Assembly (NCBI GenBank): GCA_026625625.1
Contig: CP113055.1
Span: 1,738,501 to 1,802,500, forward strand
Origin: Blastomonas sp. SL216
Lineage (GTDB): Bacteria; Pseudomonadota; Alphaproteobacteria; Sphingomonadales; Sphingomonadaceae
Direction: 5' to 3'
Length of the DNA stretch: 64,000 nt
Notes under the pieces: model-generated
Databases searched by the model: none
What the model was told of the DNA's origin: nothing
Seen by the model: only the letters and a program-made list of their open reading frames with translations
Position numbers and translations under genes: made by a program
In this document: piece after piece, positions 16,202 to 24,977 of the stretch
How the letters are laid out: each line of letters starts with the position of its first letter
Numbering within the stretch: position 1 is the first letter of the stretch

Positions 16202-16328
16202 GGTCCCGGCTCCGCCCGGTTTTCACCAAGGCGCGATATTCGGCCCGGTATCGGGGATTGCGGCGCAGGAACTCCTGGGCGAAACCGGGAAAGTCGAGCG
16301 CGTGTCGTGAAAGTGCCTGTTCGGCCAT
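16143..16328 (-). CDS. DUF6499 small regulator, zero-frame half of an FseA-like activator
   Basis: A 61-residue protein with the DUF6499 pattern (FAQEFLRRNPRYRAEYRAL, then EEEMARRWGLSFS). It has a strong ribosome site (GAGGAGG) before ATG 16328. The stop at 16143-16145 lies inside the DUF2285 frame, which is +1 relative to this one. This is the same order, overlap and frame relation as msi172-msi171 of ICEMlSymR7A. On its own the product would be a short domain; fused through +1 slippage it would be about 250 residues. Confidence 0.82.
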   Translation of the reverse strand: MAEQALSRHALDFPGFAQEFLRRNPRYRAEYRALVKTGRSRDLEREEEMARRWGLSFSLSA

Positions 16329-16418
16329 CGCTGCCTCCTCGAAAACCTACGATGATGACCATCGGAAGCGTCGCGACCATTCCGGTCCTGAGGGGCGGCA
16401 ATCCCTGAAACAGGGTAC

Positions 16419-16444
16419 CCCGCCCGGCTTTGCGGCCGGGCGGG
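16419..16444 (-). terminator. Hairpin after DUF736 copy 2
   Basis: CCCGCCCGG (16419-16427) pairs with CCGGGCGGG (16436-16444) across an 8-base loop, starting about 10 bases after the DUF736 stop. There is no T-tract, so it may stabilise the transcript or terminate weakly. DUF736 copy 3 has a hairpin at the same relative place (27034-27060). Confidence 0.5.
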
Positions 16445-16453
16445 ATCCGCGGA

Positions 16454-16771
16454 TCAGTCCCCGCTCCTGCGGCTCGGGCGGTTCCAGACCAGGTCGTGCG
16501 TCCCATCTTCGGCCTCGAAGAGCTGGGCAAAGACCGGAGCAGCAAAACTGGGATCATCGAGCTTCACGGACAGGTAGGTGCGCTTGTCCTGAGAGGTCTT
16601 CGTCCAGGCTGCGCCGACTTCCGCCTCGCCGACAAACACGCGGTGGCTGGGCGCGTTGCTGCCGGGATTGTCTTCGGGTGCGATGCGCACCGACTTGGCC
16701 TGGAGGGAGAGCGTAACGATCTGGCCGCGATATTCGCCGGAGACCTTCTTGAACGAACCAATCTTTGCCAT
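16454..16771 (-). CDS. DUF736 family protein (copy 2)
   Basis: 105 residues with the canonical DUF736 pattern: MAKIGSFKKVSGEYRGQIVTL, then NAPSHRVFVGEAEVGAAW, and YLSVKLDDPSFAAPVFAQLF ending DLVWNRPS. A good ribosome site (GAGGAAAGGAATT) precedes ATG 16771, so the much longer open frame upstream is rejected. It lies just upstream of the FseA-like pair, on the same strand. It is one of three DUF736 paralogues in the window. Confidence 0.92.
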   Translation of the reverse strand: MAKIGSFKKVSGEYRGQIVTLSLQAKSVRIAPEDNPGSNAPSHRVFVGEAEVGAAWTKTSQDKRTYLSVKLDDPSFAAPVFAQLFEAEDGTHDLVWNRPSRRSGD

Positions 16772-17408
16772 GTTGAATTCCTTTCCTCGAATGCTCGAGC
16801 CGCGCCTTTGCGGTCTCGATGTGCATCGCCCGCCAGCAAGGGCGGAGCGCCGCAGCCGAAAGGCCCGGAGCGGAAGCAGAGGACGGCAAGCCAGCGTCTT
16901 TCTTGCTCCGCGAGGAACGGCGGCACGCCGGGGGAAGAAAGTCGCGACGGCTCGCCGTTGCGGCAAGCGCAGCCAGCGCAAGCGACTTGCTGGCAGATCG
17001 CGCATCTTCGAGAGACCGGACTGGTGCGGTCAAAAAGCGAGGGAGGAGACCTGGCAAGTTTGGTCGATAAGGACCCCAGATATCGGCCCAGCTACACGCC
17101 ATCGGCGCAGGTCAAGCCGCCCTGACTGAACAACCGCATACAGCCCAGACACGTCATATCTGGGTTTGGAGGCACCAGGCGATTGTCGGAATTTGGGACA
17201 AAGCGGCCCTGTTCTCAAAACGATCTTATCGACCGGTTTCGTCAGTTGCTGACATTAGGCATTTGCTTTTGCGGCGCATCGTTGCGACCGCAACATGGAG
17301 GTCTGATGCGTTTACAGATGATCTCAGAGCTTAAGCATTCTGTTTGAAAATGACGAGACACGCGTCGCACAGTGTACCGATGGATAGGACAAATCGAAGG
17401 GCATAAGC
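16772..17408. other. Gene-free stretch at the left edge of cargo 1
   Basis: About 640 bp with overlapping open frames on both strands, none with family features or a good ribosome site. It separates the element backbone (DUF736) from the cytochrome gene and likely contains the boundary of the cargo insertion. GC content drops to the right of about 17.15 kb. No terminal repeats were recognised by eye. Confidence 0.4.
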
Positions 17409-17795
17409 TCAAGGGCTCGGTATCTTGAGATATGCGATCAGTGCCTTGCGGTCCCCGAGTTTGGGTAGCCCGGCGAAGCCCATGGTTGTGCCAGGTACGA
17501 CCGATTCTGGGCTCTGCAACCATCTGTCGAGCGCTGCCTGGTTCCAAACCAAGTTCGCTTGCCTCATCGCGGGCGAATAGCTGTATCGAGCTACGCTTCC
17601 GGCTTTGCGTCCAACTATTCCCTGCAGGTGCGGACCGACCTTGGCGGGGGCCTGGGACGACACAGCATGGCAGGCGGCGCAGCGCAGGAACAGACGCTTA
17701 CCGAGCGAGACGTCGTCCTGAGCAGGGGCGGCCAGCGCAGAGGTGTTGGCGACGACAAGTGCCAGAGCGATCATTGAGTTAAGCAGCGTTTTCAT
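17409..17795 (-). CDS. Periplasmic class I cytochrome c
   Basis: 128 residues from ATG 17795. The signal peptide ends near ALA-AP (residue ~23). The haem-binding motif is C39-A-A-C42-H43, and the distal ligand is M105 in VPGTTMGFAGLP. The fold matches the mitochondrial-type cytochrome c2/c550 group (GPHLQGIVGRKAGS, then RKALIAYLK). It lies downstream of the serine hydrolase, on the same strand as the TonB receptor and amine oxidase. Some bacterial flavin amine oxidases, such as NicA2, pass electrons to a dedicated cytochrome c, so this could be the acceptor for the oxidase at 21888. That link is inference. Confidence 0.88.
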   Translation of the reverse strand: MKTLLNSMIALALVVANTSALAAPAQDDVSLGKRLFLRCAACHAVSSQAPAKVGPHLQGIVGRKAGSVARYSYSPAMRQANLVWNQAALDRWLQSPESVVPGTTMGFAGLPKLGDRKALIAYLKIPSP

Positions 17796-18141
17796 GGAAT
17801 ATCTCATATCGAGAGCTGATGCAGCACAACGGTGGAGGCAGGTCGGGCCGCAAATTTCCCGTAACCGATTGATGGCGCTTGAGACGCGCCATGGTTTTGC
17901 AGGTTTGATGGACGCATGTCGGCGCCGAGGAGCATTCTGGTCGTGTGTCTTGGTTTGGTGAGGCCAGGCTTTTTCGCAAACGGACATCCTTCCCGCTCGC
18001 TGCAAATCGAAACTAAGCACGTCGGTCCGATAGCTGCGTTCGCGAACATTGTGGTGGCGTAGCGGAGGGGCTGGACCGAGCCGCCAAGAATGGACATTTG
18101 CCTTTCCACTGTCCCTCTCTCTTTGGGCCGCAACACATGTC
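17796..18141. other. Gene-free spacer upstream of the cytochrome gene
   Basis: About 345 bp without a supported gene. It probably carries the cytochrome promoter, since the preceding serine hydrolase is too far away for tight coupling. No clear hairpin or operator was seen. Confidence 0.35.
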
Positions 18142-19347
18142 TCATGGTTGGCAATCATACTCTTTTGTGCACAGCATGTTGGGAAGAGCCGAGTCGTCCC
18201 AATCCGGCATCGGCTTGCCGATCCGGACAATCACCAGCTTCTGGCTTGGGATGATATAGACCCGCTGCCCCCCCGATCCGTCGATATAATAGGTGTCGTT
18301 GCGCTTGAATGGGGCCTTGGCCTCCATGATGGCAGGGATATCGGCCCCATAGCTCCGCTTGGGATTATAGGGCGAGCCACGCCAGATATGGCGGCCGAAA
18401 TTGGGATTGGCCAAAGAGGGAGCGAGCATGGCATCGATCCATGCAGCCGAGACGATCTTCTGTCCGCGCCACCGGCCGCGGTTGCGGATGAGTTCGCCGA
18501 CCCTGACCCAATCGCGCGCTGTCGCCTGAAGACAGCACGATGCCCGCGGGCTGCCCCCTTCCCGATCCAGCCAGAGCCGGGCGTTGTCGGCGCCGATGTG
18601 TTGCCATAGCTGCCCCGACAGAAGATCAGCATAGCGCCGCCCCGAGGCGCGCTCTAGCACCCATGAGAGGAACTGGGTGTTGGCATTGGCATAATAGAAT
18701 TGCCCGGCAAGCTGTCGGTCCACCGGCCATTGCGCCATCGCCCATTTAAGATCGTCGCCGAAATAGCTCTGCCAATAGGGGCTGGCGGCGCTGTTGCTCA
18801 ACGGCGGTGTCCTGAATCCGCTCGACATTTCCAGCAGCTGACGGATCGTCATGTCACCGATGGCATGTCCCCGCCATTCCGGCAGATACTGGCCGACCGT
18901 ATCGTCGATGTCGGCGATGGTCCCGCGATCGATCGCAATCCCCGTCAGAATGCCGACCACCGTCTTGTGCATCGACGCGGTATCGTAAAGCTTGGCTGGC
19001 CCTTGGCCCGGCTTGTACTTTTCGAACACGATCTTGCCGCCATGCGCGACAACCATGGCATAGCTGTTCGTGGCGGCAAAAAACCCGTCGAGTTGCCGCG
19101 CCAGAGCGGGTAGCATGGGCCGGCCGTTGCTGAACCGCTGATGGCCGCCCTGAACGAGTTGCAAGGGGTCGAACCAGTCGGTGTCCTCGACAAATGTTGC
19201 TGCCGGGAAATCAGTGCGACGCTGCTCCACCAGGTCAATCTGGCTCTGACTTGGTGGAGTCAGGAATGGCTGCCCCACCGCCAGGCAGCTCGCTGCCATC
19301 AACGCCCCTGCCACAGCGGCGATCGGTATTCTTCCGAAGTGGCGCAT
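18142..19347 (-). CDS. Beta-lactamase-fold serine hydrolase, exported
   Basis: 401 residues from ATG 19347. An N-terminal hydrophobic export segment (residues 6-24) contains ALMAASC, which could be a weak lipobox. The class C/esterase signature S125-M-H-K128 is followed by Y219-A-N in FYYANANTQFL and a late YYIDGSGGQ segment in the KTG position. This resembles 6-aminohexanoate-dimer hydrolases and related esterases/amidases rather than true beta-lactamases. It follows the TonB receptor, from which it is separated by a terminator. It may release an amine or acid moiety for the amine oxidase; substrate unknown. Confidence 0.85.
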   Translation of the reverse strand: MRHFGRIPIAAVAGALMAASCLAVGQPFLTPPSQSQIDLVEQRRTDFPAATFVEDTDWFDPLQLVQGGHQRFSNGRPMLPALARQLDGFFAATNSYAMVVAHGGKIVFEKYKPGQGPAKLYDTASMHKTVVGILTGIAIDRGTIADIDDTVGQYLPEWRGHAIGDMTIRQLLEMSSGFRTPPLSNSAASPYWQSYFGDDLKWAMAQWPVDRQLAGQFYYANANTQFLSWVLERASGRRYADLLSGQLWQHIGADNARLWLDREGGSPRASCCLQATARDWVRVGELIRNRGRWRGQKIVSAAWIDAMLAPSLANPNFGRHIWRGSPYNPKRSYGADIPAIMEAKAPFKRNDTYYIDGSGGQRVYIIPSQKLVIVRIGKPMPDWDDSALPNMLCTKEYDCQP

Positions 19348-19368
19348 AATCTGGAAATCGTCCACACT

Positions 19369-19407
19369 AAAAAAGGCCCGGAGCGCGGGGAATTCTTCGC
19401 GCTCCGG
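19369..19407 (-). terminator. Rho-independent terminator after the TonB receptor
   Basis: On the minus strand CCGGAGCGCG and CGCGCTCCGG form a perfect 10-bp stem (19398-19407 with 19378-19387) around a 10-base loop. The stem is followed by GGCC and six T. It lies 11 bases after the receptor stop and before the hydrolase gene. Confidence 0.88.
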
Positions 19408-19417
19408 ACAAGGGAAA

Positions 19418-21829
19418 TCAGAAATTGATGGAGAGTGTCGAACCAAAGGTTCGACGATCTCCCAACAGCACGCCATAGGTGACGCCCGACCCCGCACCCG
19501 AACCGGCGAAAGTCGTGAAGGAATAGGACACATATTCCTTGTCGAAGATGTTCTTGGCCCAGAACCGCAGGGACCAGCGATCGTTGGAAAGCCCGAGACT
19601 GGCATCGACCAGTTCGCGCCCGCCGACAAAGGCAGTGTTGCTGTTGTCGACCGCGGTGCGCCCGATATGCGAAATATCGATCCGCCCGATGAAATCGGTC
19701 TCATTTCCGAACAGGGAGCCTATCGCGCTCTGGTACTGAACGCCGGCATTGGCCTGCCATTTGGGCGCACGGGGGACATCGCGCCCCGCGATATTAGCGG
19801 AATAGATGCCGGTGGTGGGGCAGGTTGCCAAGGACGTGCACAGGGCCCGCGGGATTGTGTCGTCCACCGTTCCGGCAGCGAATTCCGCATCGGCAAAGGC
19901 CAACCCGAAATTGAACGTCAGCGCATCGGATGGTCTAGCCACGGCTGAGACTTCGAAACCGTTGATATTGGCGCCAGCCAGATTCTGGATGATCGCTGGC
20001 TGGCCCAGATTGACGGCCTGATTGCCCTGAAGATTAGTCCAGTCGGTGTGATAGAGCGCAGCTTCCAATGACAGCCTGCGGTCGAGCAGTTGCGCCTTGA
20101 CCCCCAGTTCATAGGTCCAGTTGGATTCCGGCAGGAAAATCTGCTACGCGGCGGTCAACGGATTGGTGGCCGTGGGAACGTTGAAGCCACCGACCTTGGC
20201 ACCCTTGGCCGCTGAAGCATAGATCAGCCAGTTATCCGAAGGCTTGTAATCGACCGTGAAGCGCGGGGTGAAGATCGAGAATTCCTCGCGAAACCGCGCC
20301 CCGATCAGCGCGCCGGTGGCGCTGACACCCTGTTGGGTGATGCGCTCCCAAGCCTGACGCGCTTCAGCCGAAACCGTCAACCCTTCGAGAGGACTGATCG
20401 AGACCAGAGCGAAAATGGCTCGGTTGCGCTCATCGCGCTGGGTCGCACCAAAGCCGCTCAAGGCCGTCGTGATGTTGTCGAGTACAGGTGTCGTGCTGTT
20501 CGGGGTCAAAAACGCGGTGCCGCCGAAACTGAAATCATCCACCGTTCCGGCGAGGCCGCCGATCAGGACTCTTACGGGGCCCTTGTTATACTCGGTCCGT
20601 AGTTCGTGGGTGAAGGATTCGATGTCGCCGTTGCCGCGGGAATCGAACAGCACCTGGCCGCGAAAGAAGGGAAAGGCCGATCCATTGATCGGATCGCCCG
20701 ACAACGTTGCGACGTTCGTCGCGTCTGCCTTGGTATAGCCGAACTGGTAGGTCAGCGAGAGGCTGTCCGTGAGGTTGAAAGCAGCGGTGACGCCGGCCAC
20801 ATCGGACTTGCCCTCCTGACCATTGGACCGCCGGTCGATCAGGATGCCGGCAGGCCTCGCCTCGCCAGCAGCGATCAACGGACGAACCGGAAGCGATCCG
20901 CAGAACAGCGCATTGGCCCCATTGGCAGCGGTGCTGCGGGGGGCGGCAAAGGGCACGCAGTTCATCGTATTGCCCGCACGGATCGCCAGCGTACTCGACA
21001 TCTGGTAGGTCGGCGGCGTTTCGATCGAAATCTTGCGATGGCTCCAGAAGGCATCGATCTGCAACGCGTCGAATGGCCGGACGGCAAGCTGCGCCAGAAC
21101 CGAGCGGTTCTCGAACCCGTTCAGGCGGCCGGAGGTGAGCAGGGCTGGGCCCGAAAGCCCAGCGGCGGCGGCATTTTCATTGCGCCATGTGCCGTCGAAG
21201 TCCGAGACGGAGCCCGCCACGCTGAACGCTGCGATTCCGCCAATCGGTATCGAGACCGATCCCCGGATTTCGCGGCGCGCATGGTTGCCTATCGTGCCTT
21301 CGATCTTTCCACGGAAATCATCGAAATCGGGCTTGCGGCTGACGATGCTGATGGCACCGGAAAAGGCGTTCCGCCCGAACAGCGCCGATTGCGGTCCCTT
21401 GATGACTTCTACCCGATCGAGTTCGAGCAGATCGCTGTCCACCTGATAGGAGCGCTGCAGATAGATACCGTTGAAGAAGGTCGCGACATTCTGCACCGGA
21501 TTGGTCACGCGGGTCTGCGCCTGGCCGCGCATGACCGGTTGGGCCAGGCTTCCATTGGTTCGTTCGAAGTTGAACCCTGGCGTGAACCGCGACACTTCAT
21601 CGAGGCTGCGCGCACCGATCCGGTCGAGCTGTTCCGATGTCACCGCCGAGATCGCCAGTGGTACGTCATTGATCGATTCCCCCACCCGGCGCGCCGTCAC
21701 CACGATTTCGGGGGCGTCGCCCTCGTCGCTGCTGTCGGTGCTGGCCTGTGCCAGCGCGCCGCCCGGAGAGAGGAACAGCATGGCGCTTGCACTCGATATC
21801 AGGACGGTTTTGAGACTTTTACCCTTCAT
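19418..21829 (-). pseudogene. TonB-dependent receptor interrupted by one in-frame amber codon
   Basis: One continuous frame of 804 codons encodes a TonB-dependent outer-membrane receptor, except for a TAG at 20144-20146. The first part (561 codons) has a signal peptide, a plug domain (EIVVTARRVGESINDVPLAI, then VEVIKGPQSALFGRNAFSGAI) and barrel strands. After the TAG the same frame continues (QIFLPESNWTYELGVKAQLL) to a proper C-terminal strand ending in Phe (TFGSTLSINF). Nothing is missing; a Glu codon GAG to TAG is the simplest cause. The receptor would import a substrate for the adjacent amine oxidase. It is nonfunctional unless the amber is suppressed or is an assembly error. Confidence 0.9.
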
Positions 21830-21887
21830 GATTACCCCCTTTGTCTGGCCACGTTCTGCGGCTCTGCGCGACCGAAGATCTTCTCTT

Positions 21888-23411
21888 TCAGCCGCTGATA
21901 AATTCCATCACCTCGATGGCGGTCCGTTCCCCGCTCTCCAGCGCCGCCTCCATGCCAAACTCGACCCGGCGCGTATGTTCGCCTGCAAAATGCATCTGGC
22001 GAAACGGCTCGATCATCGCCTTGCCGAACCGGGTCACCTGACCCGGCGCGAACATGTGACGGCAGCCACCGATCAGCCCGACATTCTGCCAGCCGAACAT
22101 TCCGCTGAAACGCAACTTGCCGCGCATTGACGGTCGGATCCGTTCGATCTCTCGCTGGATCATCGCCAGCGCATCGGCCTGCGAAAACTGGTCGATGCGG
22201 TTTGCGGCATTGCCGGTGAACACCACCATGAAACGGTTGTGCGTATCGCCCGGGCGCTGCTGCAGCGCCCAGAACATCTTGACCAGCCCGTCGGAATAGA
22301 AGGATGGGTCGATCCCATCGTCCCAATAGGGCTCGGTGATGGTTCCGAACGCTCGGGTCGTATGCGCATAGCCCAAGAAGGAAATCGCTTCGGCTTGCGC
22401 ACCCTGTGGCAACGGGTCGAGCGTGATGCGCCTGAGGCTGGTGAATGGCACCGCGCACACGATCCGCTCCGCCTTGTAGCTGGTGCCGTCAAGGCAGCGC
22501 ACTTCCGCCTTGCTTCCTGTCATGTCGATGGCACCAACGGTCTTGCCGGTGCGGATGACATCACCCAACTCTGCGCACATGGCTGCGGGCAACCGGCTGC
22601 ATCCGCCCTCGATATTGTTGATCAGGGCAAGGCCATTGTTGGAGTCGCGAACATTGTCAAAGCCATAGGGACGCTGCTCCTTACCCAGTTCGATGTTGCC
22701 GAACCTCGCGTCTAGCTTCGCCCGGGTCTGTTCCTGCATCATTGAAAGGCAGGATGCCGAAAGCGCATCATTACCGGTCGCTGAAAGGTTGGCGAGGTGC
22801 AGTGCTTCGGGCGAGTGACCGTGTTTCTGGAGCAGGTCGAGCAACGAGATGTCGAGATCGGCAAAGGCCGGATCCAGCCAGTCCATGGGATCGGACAGCC
22901 GGTTGTAGCGCCCCATGAGCTGCGACCCGGCCAGTGCCGGCTGCACCTTGCGCTCGTCGCCGAGCATCAGATTGACGGACGAATCGGGCCAGTCCGATGC
23001 ATTGACCCAATGGCCGCGGATATGGCTCGCCATGGCCAGCAGGTTGCGATCTTCCGGGATCAGCCTGAGGCCGAACTGCTGGCACAAGTCGATCACGCGG
23101 GCATAGGATCGTCCGATTTGGCTGGCACCGAACTCGGGCGCGTTTTCCAGCCAGTCTGCCGTATAGACGCGCCCACCTATCCGCGATGACCCCTCCAGCA
23201 AAACGACTTTGATCCCGGCACGCTTGAGCAGCAAGGCAGAGAAGAGCCCTGCCAGTCCTCCACCGATAACGACAACCTGGGTCGTTTCACTTGCCAGAGC
23301 CTGGGGCGGTGCAGCAATGCTATCCGCTGCACGGGCAAGTGCAGGATAGCCCAGAACCATGGGCAGGCTGGTAATGCCAGTGAGAATCTGACGGCGCGAG
23401 GACAACAGCAC
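21888..23411 (-). CDS. Tat-exported flavin monoamine oxidase
   Basis: 507 residues. The N-terminus has a twin-arginine motif (SRRQIL, residues 5-10) and a hydrophobic core ending ALARA, so it should be folded with FAD and exported to the periplasm. The FAD-binding Rossmann motif VVVIGGGLAGL is at residues 47-57, GGRVYTADW follows, and the C-terminal FAD motif HFAGEHT is present. The family covers monoamine and polyamine oxidases and NicA2/Pnao-type nicotine enzymes. Gene order (oxidase, receptor, hydrolase, cytochrome; divergent LytTR) suggests periplasmic oxidation of an imported amine. The substrate cannot be read from the sequence. Confidence 0.88.
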   Translation of the reverse strand: MLLSSRRQILTGITSLPMVLGYPALARAADSIAAPPQALASETTQVVVIGGGLAGLFSALLLKRAGIKVVLLEGSSRIGGRVYTADWLENAPEFGASQIGRSYARVIDLCQQFGLRLIPEDRNLLAMASHIRGHWVNASDWPDSSVNLMLGDERKVQPALAGSQLMGRYNRLSDPMDWLDPAFADLDISLLDLLQKHGHSPEALHLANLSATGNDALSASCLSMMQEQTRAKLDARFGNIELGKEQRPYGFDNVRDSNNGLALINNIEGGCSRLPAAMCAELGDVIRTGKTVGAIDMTGSKAEVRCLDGTSYKAERIVCAVPFTSLRRITLDPLPQGAQAEAISFLGYAHTTRAFGTITEPYWDDGIDPSFYSDGLVKMFWALQQRPGDTHNRFMVVFTGNAANRIDQFSQADALAMIQREIERIRPSMRGKLRFSGMFGWQNVGLIGGCRHMFAPGQVTRFGKAMIEPFRQMHFAGEHTRRVEFGMEAALESGERTAIEVMEFISG

Positions 23412-23532
23412 TTTGGCTCCCGATAGAACGAGTTGGCAATGGCTGGTCCCGGCGGGAACGGAACGGAACCCAACCAGTCAGCCATCGGAGCCAAGGTTTC
23501 AGCACCGCCGGTTGGCATCGCAAGCGGCCATG

Positions 23533-23607
23533 CATGAACGACATGGCAGCATGCACGAACAACCTGTTGGGCAATGGGATCACCATTCGTGCTCATGAAC
23601 GGCATGG
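23533..23607. promoter_or_regulatory. Direct repeats in the amine oxidase/LytTR divergent promoter
   Basis: CATGAACGACATGG (23533-23546) and CATGAACGGCATGG (23594-23607) match at 13 of 14 bases, with starts 61 bp apart. They lie in the 268-bp spacer between two divergent genes. LytTR-domain proteins bind direct repeats, so these are candidate sites for the product of the gene at 23680. Confidence 0.45.
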
Positions 23608-23679
23608 GCCAATGTTCGACTGTCAGATAGCGTTGCACATCCCTTGCAAGCCTCATCTGGAAAAGCGTAGTCTAGAATC

Positions 23680-24513
23680 ATGGCTGGAATCGCGGTGTCA
23701 GATCATCGAGTCCAAAGCCGGTGGACGCCGGAGGTTAAGGCCGTGTCTGCACGCCTGATCGTCGCTCCCGCCTTTATCGGATTTGTCATCGGCTGGGTGA
23801 GCAGTCCGGATAGCTTGCGGATTGAGGCGGCGACGATCTGGGCCGCCTTGTCCTGCATATCCAGCCTCGCCAGCGACCTTTTCACGCGCCTTGTCGTCCC
23901 ACCAATTCATCGGCGCGGTTGGCCGCTGGTCACCGCCCTGTCCCTGGGCTTCCTGTTAGCGGCTCCGTTGAATGTCGTACTCAATCTGGCTTTTGGCGAT
24001 CTGTTCAGCTTCTGGGGTCTTGATCGCAATGGTCTGGATCATCTCGGGCAAGTGACGCCGGCGGCAGCTGCCGCCAGCGCGGTTATGCCTTTCGCCTTGT
24101 GGCTATCGATCAATCTGGTCTTTTTTCGCCTGGAAGGCGGACGTCTCTATGGGCGATCTTGGAGTGACGCCCATGAGTTAGCGGTCGCCTCAAACCCCGT
24201 ACAGACCAGTCCTGTTGCGCTACCGCCGTTCCTGCTTAAGGCCAAGCCGTCTTGCCGCCATGGTTTGGTCGCGATCAGTGCGGAATTGCACTATCTTCGC
24301 ATTTTTACACATCATGGCGAGGACCTGATCCTTTACCGCTTTTCGGACGCCGCCAACGAAATCGAGGCGTTGGGCGGCATAAGGGTCCACCGGTCATGGT
24401 GCATCGTGAAGAGCGAAGTGAAGGATCGCAACGGCAGATGCGTTACCTTAAAGAACGGAATGCAAGTTCCGATTGGCCGATCCTTCAAGCACGCGTGTGT
24501 CGATATCATTTGA
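23680..24513 (+). CDS. Membrane-bound LytTR-type transcription regulator
   Basis: 277 residues. Four membrane helices lie in residues ~25-155 (LIVAPAFIGFVIGW, AATIWAALSCISSLAS, LVTALSLGFLLAAPLNVVL, AVMPFALWLSINLVFF). A LytTR DNA-binding domain occupies residues ~185-277: LVAISAELHYLRIFTHHGED, then IRVHRSWCIVKSEVK and PIGRSFKHACVDII. No receiver domain is present. Such four-helix LytTR proteins are common in sphingomonads and are thought to sense through the membrane part. It is divergent from the amine oxidase locus, with 13/14-base direct repeats between, so it is the likely local regulator. Confidence 0.86.
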   Translation: MAGIAVSDHRVQSRWTPEVKAVSARLIVAPAFIGFVIGWVSSPDSLRIEAATIWAALSCISSLASDLFTRLVVPPIHRRGWPLVTALSLGFLLAAPLNVVLNLAFGDLFSFWGLDRNGLDHLGQVTPAAAAASAVMPFALWLSINLVFFRLEGGRLYGRSWSDAHELAVASNPVQTSPVALPPFLLKAKPSCRHGLVAISAELHYLRIFTHHGEDLILYRFSDAANEIEALGGIRVHRSWCIVKSEVKDRNGRCVTLKNGMQVPIGRSFKHACVDII

Positions 24514-24977
24514 GACGGCTCGTGACGACAGTTCGGGCCATGCGAACACGCGGTTCGAGCCGCTGGCCAGGATGATGCCAAAGTCGATCATCAAGCTATC
24601 GGGGATCTCCCCGGCCCAATTCGCACAAGGATCTAGGCTTGCACGTCGATGATCTCAATGTGCTTGGCGAACACCTCCAAGCGGCCATGGCAGCGAAAAG
24701 GACACGGTTTGCGGCCCAGAACCTTTTTCTGTCCAAACTTGCACCGCTGAAGCGGGACGTCGTAACACGCTAGCCTGGCTTCAAATCTGTGTGGCTTGCG
24801 GGCTGTGAGGTTGCTGCTGGCGTGGAGCGAACGTAGCAGACCATTCAGCCGTCTTGATCGCCGTAAGGAATGCCATACGGGACCGAATGGCCGGCGACTT
24901 CGCAATATGCCGCCGGCAATAAGGACCGCTTGATAGCGCTGGGTTTGTCTCGTTGCCGATAAAGCCACCAAGCAGCG
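24514..24977. other. Gene-free stretch between LytTR and nitroreductase genes
   Basis: About 460 bp between converging genes. A minus-strand open frame of 112 codons (24633-24971) overlaps it, but it has no recognisable family, Cys/Arg-rich shadow-like composition and no ribosome site. I see no terminator or mobile-element end. It may be decayed coding DNA. Confidence 0.35.

Noticed and set aside
16454-17005. Longer 183-codon form of DUF736 copy 2
   Set aside because: DUF736 homology and a strong ribosome site place the start at 16771; the upstream extension is unlike the family.
19418-20068. Separate 216-codon gene after the TonB receptor
   Set aside because: It is the in-frame continuation of the receptor past a single TAG, not an independent gene.
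20606-21898. 430-codon plus-strand frame
   Set aside because: Antisense to the TonB receptor, which has clear plug and barrel motifs; the frame is open because of codon bias.
24633-24971. 112-codon minus-strand frame
   Set aside because: No ribosome site, no motif; could be a decayed gene but nothing supports a function.
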